NCBI RefSeq assembly: GCF_003386795.1 | Contig: NZ_QTUC01000001.1 | Span: 1,302,001 to 1,366,000 of the forward strand | Length of the DNA stretch: 64,000 nt | Origin: Thermasporomyces composti | Lineage (GTDB): Bacteria > Actinomycetota > Actinomycetes > Propionibacteriales > Actinopolymorphaceae | Reading direction: 5' to 3' | Shown here: positions 58,113 to 64,000 of the stretch, in pieces | Layout: each line of letters opens with the position of its first letter | Position numbering within the stretch: position 1 is the first letter of the stretch | The notes under the pieces: model-generated | Told to the model about the DNA's origin: nothing | Seen by the model: only the letters and a program-made list of their open reading frames with translations | The model's database searches: none | Translations under genes and position numbers: made by a program

Positions 58113-59078
58113 ATGGTCGAGATCGGCTACACGATGCTGTGCGAACAGGCCGGCCCTTCGCAGCTCGTCGAGGACGTCCGGAACGCGGAGGACGCCGGAT
58201 TCGACTTCGCCGTCATCAGCGACCACTACTTCCCGTGGCTGGACGCGCAGGGCCATTCGCCCTACGCCTGGTCGGTGTTGGGCGCCGCCGCCCAGGCCAC
58301 GACACGCATCCCGCTCATGACCTACGTCACCTGTCCTCTCCTCCGCTACCACCCGGCCGTGGTGGCCCAGAAGGCGGCGACGGTGTCACTGCTCAGCGAC
58401 GGGCGATTCACGCTCGGCCTCGGCGCGGGAGAGAACCTCAACGAGCACGTCGTCGGTCGCGGATGGCCACCGGTGGACGTCCGCCACGAGATGCTCGCCG
58501 AGGCGGTCGACATCATCCGATCCCTGCTGCGCGGCGGCTACGTCCGCTACACCGGACGGCACTTCACCGTCGAGTCCGCGAAGCTCTGGGACGTTCCCGA
58601 CCCTCCGCCGAGAATCGGCATCGCCGTGTCGGGCCGACGATCCATCGAGCTCGCGGGCGCACGTGCCGACGCGCTCATCGCGACGGAGCCCAACCCCGAC
58701 TTCTCGACCGCGTTCGACGAGGTTGGCGGTGCCGGCAAGCCTCGCATCGGACAGCTCGCGATCTGCTACGACACCGACGAGGACGCGGCCCGCCGACGCG
58801 CGCACGAGCAGTTCCGATGGTTCGGCCTGGGCTGGAAGGTCATGTCCGAGCTTCCCGGCCCGGCCTCCTTCGAGCAGGCCACGACGTTCGTCACCACAGC
58901 GGACGTCGCCCGAGCCATCCCCTGTGGCGCGAACGTCGAGGCGGTCGTCAGCGCGGTCCGGTCATTCGCGGACGCGGGATTCACCCACGTCGCTCTCGTG
59001 CAGGTGGGAGGAGACCAGCAGAGCCCGTTCCTGCGCTGGGCGGAGAGCGACCTGCTCCCGGCCTTGCGCTCGACCTGA
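58113..59078 (+). CDS. F420-dependent LLM-class oxidoreductase (Fgd-like)
   Basis: 321 residues from ATG 58113 (MVEIGYTMLCEQAGPSQLVEDVRNAEDAGFDFAVISDHYFPWLDAQGHSPYAW), with CGGAGG upstream. The TIM barrel has the F420-binding layout of the glucose-6-phosphate dehydrogenase-like group: TRIPLMTYVTCPLLRYHPAVVAQKAATVSLLSDGRFTLGLGAGENLNEHVVGRGWP (about residues 63-120) and IGIAVSGRRSIELAGARADALIATEP. It transfers hydride to or from coenzyme F420. The substrate is unknown. The DUF2267 gene follows after 69 bp and may be co-transcribed. Confidence 0.9.
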   Translation: MVEIGYTMLCEQAGPSQLVEDVRNAEDAGFDFAVISDHYFPWLDAQGHSPYAWSVLGAAAQATTRIPLMTYVTCPLLRYHPAVVAQKAATVSLLSDGRFTLGLGAGENLNEHVVGRGWPPVDVRHEMLAEAVDIIRSLLRGGYVRYTGRHFTVESAKLWDVPDPPPRIGIAVSGRRSIELAGARADALIATEPNPDFSTAFDEVGGAGKPRIGQLAICYDTDEDAARRRAHEQFRWFGLGWKVMSELPGPASFEQATTFVTTADVARAIPCGANVEAVVSAVRSFADAGFTHVALVQVGGDQQSPFLRWAESDLLPALRST

Positions 59079-59147
59079 CCGTTCCAGCCACGTGCCGACG
59101 TGGCCGACCGACGTGACGTTCCAGCACGAAAGGAAGGAGGTCCGACG

Positions 59148-59579
59148 GTGGCGGAGACCGGATACGCGGCCTTCAACAAGACGGTCGACAAGACGAACCA
59201 CATCCTGCGGAAGATCGAGGAGACGTACGGCTGGCCCAAGGAACGTCGCAACCAGTCGTACGCCGCGTTGCGGACGGTCCTCCAAGCCCTGCGGGATCGG
59301 CTCACCGTCGAGGAGATCCCGCAGCTCGGCGCACAGCTCCCCATGCTGGTCAAGGGGATCTACTACGAGGGCTGGGACCCGACGAAGACCCCCATGAAGA
59401 TGAACGCCGACGAGTTCCTGGGTCGGGTTCGGGAGGAGTTCCGGTTCGAGCTCCCAAACGGTGTCGACCACCTGGTCCGCACGGTCCTGTCGGCGATCCG
59501 CGACCAGGTCTCCCAGGGCGAGTGGGAGGACGTTCGCTCCATCGTCCCCAAGGACGTCCGCCACCTGCTCCCGGCCTGA
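59148..59579 (+). CDS. DUF2267 domain-containing protein
   Basis: 143 residues from GTG 59148 with AAGGAGG 8 bases upstream. The all-helical DUF2267 domain fills the chain: TDKTNHILRKIEE-like start, NQSYAALRTVLQALRDRLTVEEIPQLGAQLPMLVKGIYYEGWDPTKTPMK (about residues 33-82), and ADEFLGRVREEFRFELPNGVDHLVRTVLSAIRDQVSQGEWEDVRSIVPKDVRHLL. No signal or membrane segment. The function is not established. Relatives are often found among stress-response genes. Confidence 0.9.
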   Translation: MAETGYAAFNKTVDKTNHILRKIEETYGWPKERRNQSYAALRTVLQALRDRLTVEEIPQLGAQLPMLVKGIYYEGWDPTKTPMKMNADEFLGRVREEFRFELPNGVDHLVRTVLSAIRDQVSQGEWEDVRSIVPKDVRHLLPA

Positions 59580-59595
59580 CCGACCGCGAGCCGAG

Positions 59596-60447
59596 TCACG
59601 ACAGGTCGATGTCGACCACTCGGAGGCCGTGTGGGCCGTCCCAGACACCGGCACCGTGGTTGCGGAAACGCACCTCGGCACGGTCGCCCAACCAGGTCAG
59701 GTAGAGCGTGATCAGTGGCGCTGTCCAGGTGATTCGCTTGCCGACGTAGTAGAGCGCCGAGGTGTTGATCGCCGCGAGCTTGTGCCCACCGACAACCTTG
59801 GTGGTGATCAGCCCGGGCACCTCGATCGGCGAGTGCGTGTGTCCGGAGATCCACGCCTTGGCGTTGGGGTGAGCGGCGAGCACCTCGAGGATCGCCTCGT
59901 TGTCGTGGATCTGGAACTCCGGCATCCGCGACGTGTAGTGGATGTCGTCGTCACCGAGAACCGTCTCCGCGAGCGGAGCGTGGCAGGCGATGATGCAGTC
60001 CGTCCCGTGCGCCGCCGTGAGCTCGTGGTCGAGCCACCGCAACGTCTCCTCCGACAGACGCAGCAGCTTGCCCCAGGACGGCTCCCCTGGGCCGACCGCG
60101 ATGAGCTTGGCGAAACCGAGGTCGGCGGTGTAGTTCTGCGAGGGCCAGCCGTAGACGGCGGCCCACTCCGACGCGTCACGCCAGAAGTTGTCGTGGTTGC
60201 CGAGCACGTTGTACCACGGCGCGTCCAGCTGCTTCAGCCACTCGAGTGCGAGCGCGTCCTGCTCTGGAGTGCCCAGATCGGTCATGTCCCCGAGCTGGAT
60301 GTGGGCGACGGTCGTGGGGACCATCTCCTTGTCCAGGTCGTCAAGGACGATTTGACAACGGTGTGGTGAGATCCCGCCGATGTGGACGTCGCCGATCAGG
60401 TGAACCGTCGACTCCGGCGGTGGCAGGTACGGTCTTCTCCGTGACAC
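59596..60447 (-). CDS. Calcineurin-like metallophosphoesterase
   Basis: 283 residues from GTG 60447 with AAAGGAG upstream. All metal-binding blocks are present in order: LIGDVHIGG (about residues 17-25), QLGDMTDLG (about 51), VLGNHDNFW (about 80), IACHAPLAE (about 150) and ISGHTHSPIEV (about 199). A dinuclear-metal phosphoesterase. The substrate could be a phosphoprotein, nucleotide or phosphodiester. There is no signal peptide, so it is cytoplasmic. It follows the 133-residue unknown gene on the same strand after 61 bp, suggesting an operon. Confidence 0.9.
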   Translation of the reverse strand: MSRRRPYLPPPESTVHLIGDVHIGGISPHRCQIVLDDLDKEMVPTTVAHIQLGDMTDLGTPEQDALALEWLKQLDAPWYNVLGNHDNFWRDASEWAAVYGWPSQNYTADLGFAKLIAVGPGEPSWGKLLRLSEETLRWLDHELTAAHGTDCIIACHAPLAETVLGDDDIHYTSRMPEFQIHDNEAILEVLAAHPNAKAWISGHTHSPIEVPGLITTKVVGGHKLAAINTSALYYVGKRITWTAPLITLYLTWLGDRAEVRFRNHGAGVWDGPHGLRVVDIDLS

Positions 60448-60508
60448 GGGTGGCTCCTTTCACATCGGAGTATCACGTCACATCGAAGTGTCGGGGCACA
60501 CCGACGTG

Positions 60509-60910
60509 TCAGGTCGGCTCGTAGCGAACCACGACGAGGACGCCGCGCAAGCCGGTCACCGGGCCTGTTCCCTCGACAGACAGCGACACCACCGATCCGG
60601 TTGGGAGTTCTCGCGCCTCGGAGTCCCACTCGCACACGTCGAAGTGCCAGTAGGTGTTGGCCTGGATCCCCTCGCCGCTTTCCGGCAAGGTCGTCTTGCG
60701 CACCATCACACGTGTCTCGCCATATCGCTGCCGCGACAGGGCGACCGTCAGATACGCCTTCGCCGACTCCGGCACGTCGTTCGTCGTGACCAACCCCGCG
60801 CCAGCGATGCGACACGGGAACGGCGCGACGAACACGTGCGCGCGCGCCGGCGCGCGGACCTCACCGAGGTGACAGGTCGCGACGAGATGCTCGACGCTCG
60901 GAACCTCCAC
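60509..60910 (-). CDS. Hypothetical beta-rich protein upstream of a metallophosphoesterase
   Basis: 133 residues from GTG 60910. I do not recognise the family. The composition is beta-rich, with strands around VEHLVATCHLGEVRAPARAHVFVAPFPCRIAGAGLVTTND, KAYLTVALSRQRYGETRVMVRKTTL and GSVVSLSVEGTGPVTGLRGVLVVVRYE. Three cysteines, no signal peptide and no membrane segment. The layout resembles a small jelly-roll or structural beta-sandwich. Third-position GC is normal for the genome, so it is probably a real gene. It is likely co-transcribed with the metallophosphoesterase. Confidence 0.68.
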   Translation of the reverse strand: MEVPSVEHLVATCHLGEVRAPARAHVFVAPFPCRIAGAGLVTTNDVPESAKAYLTVALSRQRYGETRVMVRKTTLPESGEGIQANTYWHFDVCEWDSEARELPTGSVVSLSVEGTGPVTGLRGVLVVVRYEPT

Positions 60911-61248
60911 ACGTCCCTCCGATGCTCATACGTGGCTCGCTCACCGAGGGGTCACCACACGCCCTCCACCGTAGGCCTCCCCAAGGCCCGTTCCGATCGT
61001 CCCGAAGAATCACCGCGGTCCGGTAGCCACCCATCGGACCGACAGCGGCCACTGTCCGCCGATCGACGGAAGGCCCATGGTGGCGGGAGAGGACCACGTC
61101 AACGGACCATCGTCCATGCGCTCCCGGGACATCGCCCCCTGTCGATCCCAAGCTTTCACCCGGTAAGGGTGAGGCGCGGTTAGGACCGACGCAATCGGTA
61201 AGACTGCTGGGAGGCGTCGGGCAGCGTCCCGGCAGGAGGGAGCCAGCG
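60911..61248. other. Divergent intergenic region
   Basis: 338 bp between the unknown gene and the DUF2231 gene. No convincing gene. Toward the right there is GTTA, about 14 bases, then CGGTAA (about 61177-61200), a weak SigB-like arrangement, followed by CAGGAGGGAG, the ribosome binding site of the DUF2231 gene. Confidence 0.4.
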
Positions 61249-61782
61249 ATGGCGGAAGCCCAGTCCCAGCCGCGCCTGGCCAAGCGGCCGGTCACGAGGC
61301 TCGCGGGACCCTACGGACATCCGGTCCATCCCGCCCTCATCACCGTGCCGATCGGCGCGTGGCTCGCGGCGCTCATCTTCGACCTGGCCTCGCACGTCGT
61401 CGCGACACCAGCGTTCCTGACCCAAGGGGCCAGGTGGCTGATCGCGATCGGCATCCTCGGTGCCCTCGCCGCGGCGGTGTTCGGGTTGCTCGACCTCTTC
61501 GCCATCCCCGGCCGCACTCCGGCGTTCCGCACCGGGCTGGTCCACATGTCCATCAACATCGTGGTCGTCGCCGCGTACGTGATCAACCTGCTCCTGCGCG
61601 TCGGAGACCCCGTGACCGGACCCGTGAGCTGGGGACTCGTCGTCTTCTCCGCGGTCAGCCTGGCGTTGCTCGGATGGTCGGGCTACCTCGGGGGGAAGCT
61701 CGCGTACGGGTACGGCGTGCGGGTCGCCGACGAGACCCGGCAAGCCGAGGGCTTCCGGACCGTGCCCGCCAAGGCGCATTGA
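61249..61782 (+). CDS. DUF2231 family membrane protein
   Basis: 177 residues from ATG 61249 with AGGAGGGAG upstream. After a 20-residue hydrophilic lead, the DUF2231 signature GPYGHPVHPALITVPIGAWLAALIFDLASH appears. Four membrane segments are predicted, the later ones at WLIAIGILGALAAAVFGLLDLF, MSINIVVVAAYVINLLL and WGLVVFSAVSLALLGWSGYLGGKL. The conserved GHPVHP histidines suggest metal or heme binding. The function is unknown. The same-strand gene at 61919 also encodes a four-span protein. Confidence 0.92.
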   Translation: MAEAQSQPRLAKRPVTRLAGPYGHPVHPALITVPIGAWLAALIFDLASHVVATPAFLTQGARWLIAIGILGALAAAVFGLLDLFAIPGRTPAFRTGLVHMSINIVVVAAYVINLLLRVGDPVTGPVSWGLVVFSAVSLALLGWSGYLGGKLAYGYGVRVADETRQAEGFRTVPAKAH

Positions 61783-61918
61783 GGTCTGACATGGGCTCGC
61801 TGAGGCGGACCGAGGCTTCGCGGGTCCGGTGAGGGCTCCTGGGGGGCCGGCCGTGGCTCCCCGGGTCCTGCCACGTGCGTGGGGTGACACCCCAGCAAAG
61901 GCGAGAAGGAGGCTTCTC

Positions 61919-62383
61919 ATGGCAACCGCCGCACTCGTGACCTGGTTGGTCACCGCCGTCTTCGGTGCCGCCATGCTGACTCTGTGGGCACGCGCGGGCG
62001 GTCTCCGCGCGGCCGGCGTGGGCGCGGGAGGGACCGCCACCACGACGGTCCCGGGACGGCGCGAGGCGCCTCGCGAGGCCCGTGGGACGGCGTTCCCGCC
62101 CGCCCTGGTCTTCGGCCACTTCCTGCTCGCGGTCGCGGGCTTGGTCCTGTGGATCGTGTTCCTGGCCACGGGTGTCGGCCCGCTCACCTGGGTGTCGTTC
62201 GCCCTGCTGCTGCTCGTCGTGGGCGGCGGAGCGGTGCTGTTCGGCCGGTGGGTCGGCGAGCACCCCGGGGACCAGGCGGAGTCGCGTCTGCCCAAGCCGG
62301 TGGTCTACCTGCACGGCGTGTTCGCCGTCGTCACGCTGCTGCTGGTCCTGCTCGCCGCACTCGGTATCGGCGGACGGGCCTAG
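61919..62383 (+). CDS. Four-span membrane protein of unknown function
   Basis: 154 residues from ATG 61919 with AAGGAGG 6 bases upstream. Segments: ALVTWLVTAVFGAAMLTLWA (about 5-24), a 30-residue Arg/Thr/Gly-rich loop, ALVFGHFLLAVAGLVLWIVFLATG, LTWVSFALLLLVVGGGAVLFGRW and YLHGVFAVVTLLLVLLAAL. His residues in VFGHFLL and YLHGVF lie within or near membrane helices, which would suit heme or metal coordination. I do not recognise a named family. It is 136 bp after the DUF2231 gene and may share its transcript. Confidence 0.82.
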   Translation: MATAALVTWLVTAVFGAAMLTLWARAGGLRAAGVGAGGTATTTVPGRREAPREARGTAFPPALVFGHFLLAVAGLVLWIVFLATGVGPLTWVSFALLLLVVGGGAVLFGRWVGEHPGDQAESRLPKPVVYLHGVFAVVTLLLVLLAALGIGGRA

Positions 62384-62550
62384 CGCACGAGAGTCCGGGC
62401 ACCGACCCCAGCGCTGGGGCCAGGCGACGTCGGGTGTCCTCGCCGTCGTCGCCTGGTCCTATGCTGCCGTTCCGCACCGAGCCACCCGAACGTCGGTGTC
62501 CCAGGCCGGCGATCGGGGGCGTCCACTCGACGACGAAGGCGGATCGCAGC

Positions 62551-64000
62551 GTGACGACGACAACGGGGTCGCAGCTTCCTCCCGCGCCAGCCAGCGCCTC
62601 GCACGCGACCGTCGGCGGCACCGCGACGGGCGGCCGCGTGCTCGCGCCGCACCAGCGCATCGCCGAGGAGCTCGGCGTCGGCGAGGCCCAGGTCAAGGCC
62701 GCGGTGGAGCTGCTCGACGCGGGTGCCACCGTGCCGTTCATCGCCCGCTACCGCAAGGAAGCCACCGGCGGACTGGACGACACCCAGCTGCGCTGGCTGG
62801 AGGAACGGCTCCGCTACCTGCGGGAGCTGGAGGAGCGCCGGCAGGCGATCCTCACCTCGATCCGTGAGCAGGGCAAGCTCACCGCCGAGCTCGAGGCACG
62901 GATCCTGGCCGCCGACTCCAAGGCTCGCCTCGAGGACATCTACCTGCCCTACAAGCCGAAGCGGCGGACCAAGGCGCAGGTCGCGCGAGAGGCCGGGCTC
63001 GAACCACTCGCGGACGCGTTGCTCGCGGATCCCACGCTCGACCCGCACGCGACCGCCACGGCGTATGTCGCCCCCGACAAGGGCGTCGCCGACCCGGCCG
63101 CGGCCCTCGACGGCGCTCGGGCCATCCTCGTCGAGCGCTTCGCCGAGGACGCCGACCTCATCGGCGAGCTGCGCGAGCTCCTGTGGAGCCGCGGCTGGCT
63201 GGTGTCGAAAGTCCGTGCTGGTAAGGAGGAGGTCGGCGCGAAGTTCGCCGACTACTTCGACTTCGCCGAGCCGGTCACCGCGATGCCCTCGCACCGGGTG
63301 CTCGCGGTCTTCCGCGGCGAGAAGGAGGAGGTGCTCGAGCTCACCCTCCTACCTCACGAGCCGCCCGCTGACCCGGCGAGCGCCCCAACTGGCCCGAGCG
63401 AGTACGAGCGCCGCATCGCCGAGCGGTTCGGCATCGAGGACCGCGGGCGTCCCGCCGACCGGTGGCTGGCCGACACCGTTCGGTGGGCGTGGCGGACCCG
63501 CATCCTCGTCCACCTCACCATCGACGTGCGGATGCGCCTGCGGCAGTCGGCCGAAGACGAGGCCGTCCGCATCTTTGCGGCGAACCTGCGGGACCTGCTG
63601 CTCGCCGCGCCCGCCGGCAGCCGACCGACCATGGGCCTCGACCCCGGCTACCGGACCGGTGTGAAGGTCGCCGTGGTGGACGCCACCGGCAAGGTGGTGG
63701 CCACCGACACGATCTACCCCCACGAGCCGGCCCGCCGCTGGGACGAGTCGATCGCCACGCTTCGCCAGCTCGCCGAGAAGCACGCGGTCGAGCTCGTCGC
63801 GATCGGCAACGGCACCGCCTCCCGCGAGACCGACCGGCTCGTCGCCGACCTGATCCGCCGGCATCCCGAGCTGGGCCTGACCAAGGTGATGGTCTCCGAG
63901 GCTGGCGCGTCGGTCTACTCTGCCTCGGCCTACGCCGCCGCCGAGCTGCCCGACCTCGACGTCTCCCTGCGCGGCGCGGTCTCGATCGCCCGTCGGCTGC
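62551..64000 (+). CDS. tex: Tex family RNA-binding transcription accessory protein (N-terminal part, runs off window)
   Basis: At least 483 residues from GTG 62551. The frame is open to the window edge. After a 30-residue Thr/Ala lead comes the Tex N-domain: RIAEELGVGEAQVKAAVELLDAGATVPFIARYRKEATGGLDDTQLRWLEERLRYLRELEERR (about residues 33-94), SKARLEDIYLPYKPKRRTKAQVAREAGLEPLADALL (about 120-155), and the YqgF-like RNase H fold starting at MGLDPGYRTGVKVAVVDATGKVVATDTIYPH (about 361-391). The helix-hairpin-helix and S1 domains should follow outside the window. Tex binds nucleic acid and acts in transcription and stress tolerance. Confidence 0.95.
   Translation, partial: MTTTTGSQLPPAPASASHATVGGTATGGRVLAPHQRIAEELGVGEAQVKAAVELLDAGATVPFIARYRKEATGGLDDTQLRWLEERLRYLRELEERRQAILTSIREQGKLTAELEARILAADSKARLEDIYLPYKPKRRTKAQVAREAGLEPLADALLADPTLDPHATATAYVAPDKGVADPAAALDGARAILVERFAEDADLIGELRELLWSRGWLVSKVRAGKEEVGAKFADYFDFAEPVTAMPSHRVLAVFRGEKEEVLELTLLPHEPPADPASAPTGPSEYERRIAERFGIEDRGRPADRWLADTVRWAWRTRILVHLTIDVRMRLRQSAEDEAVRIFAANLRDLLLAAPAGSRPTMGLDPGYRTGVKVAVVDATGKVVATDTIYPHEPARRWDESIATLRQLAEKHAVELVAIGNGTASRETDRLVADLIRRHPELGLTKVMVSEAGASVYSASAYAAAELPDLDVSLRGAVSIARRL

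Overview
The window comes from the chromosome of a high-GC actinobacterium. Third codon positions are almost always G or C, GTG starts are common, and several genes are typical of the phylum: a SepX/GlpR-type division protein, F420/LLM-type oxidoreductases, a SigB/SigF-type sigma factor, a PASTA protein, an EI24 protein and a probable DUF6343 protein. The mix of Tat-secreted plant-polysaccharide enzymes and sugar or peptide transporters suggests a soil or compost saprophyte, perhaps near Actinopolymorphaceae/Propionibacteriales. That placement is inference. I see no phage, insertion sequence, integrase, CRISPR array, rRNA or replication origin. One tRNA-Arg(CCT) is present.

Layout. 1-5.3 kb is a minus-strand run (galU, glp/moeA-like, moaC, mog, rimJ-like acetyltransferase, sepX/glpR) divergent from 5-formyltetrahydrofolate cyclo-ligase. 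In corynebacteria the MoeA-like Glp and its membrane receptor GlpR act in cell division, so this block may serve division more than molybdenum cofactor. A penicillin-acylase-type Ntn hydrolase (5.4-7.9 kb) and a gene-poor 1.2 kb follow. 9.1-16.4 kb is a complete family-5 ABC importer operon whose last, translationally coupled gene encodes a small PsbP-like protein. A near-consensus CIRCE operator then precedes an FmdB-type zinc-ribbon gene with a poly-serine tail, followed by an MTA phosphorylase and a SAF-domain protein.

19.0-24.6 kb holds a Tat-exported PL26-like exo-rhamnogalacturonan lyase and a tightly overlapping modABC operon. 24.6-36 kb is a mosaic of single genes: HhH-GPD protein, LLM oxidoreductase, aldo/keto reductase, choice-of-anchor P protein, 2-hydroxyacid dehydrogenase, MscS channel, tRNA-Arg, DHFR-like reductase, EI24, GT39 and FMN reductase. 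36.4-41.4 kb holds an orphan family-5 binding protein, aroD, corA and a Gfo/Idh/MocA oxidoreductase.

41.4-49.0 kb is an amino-sugar locus: a HutC-type GntR regulator, a binding protein with two permeases and no ATPase, and a divergent nanE - DUF4127 - ROK kinase operon. Operator-like sequences lie in the shared promoter. 49-53 kb holds DoxX, CBS, a SigB-like sigma factor and an FAD reductase. 53.3-56.2 kb encodes a PASTA receptor whose kinase domain has lost both the ATP-binding lysine and the catalytic aspartate, so it is a predicted pseudokinase, with a SigB-like promoter placed for leaderless expression. 56.2-64 kb holds a secreted sialidase-fold hydrolase, small membrane and DUF proteins, a metallophosphoesterase, and the start of tex, which runs off the window.
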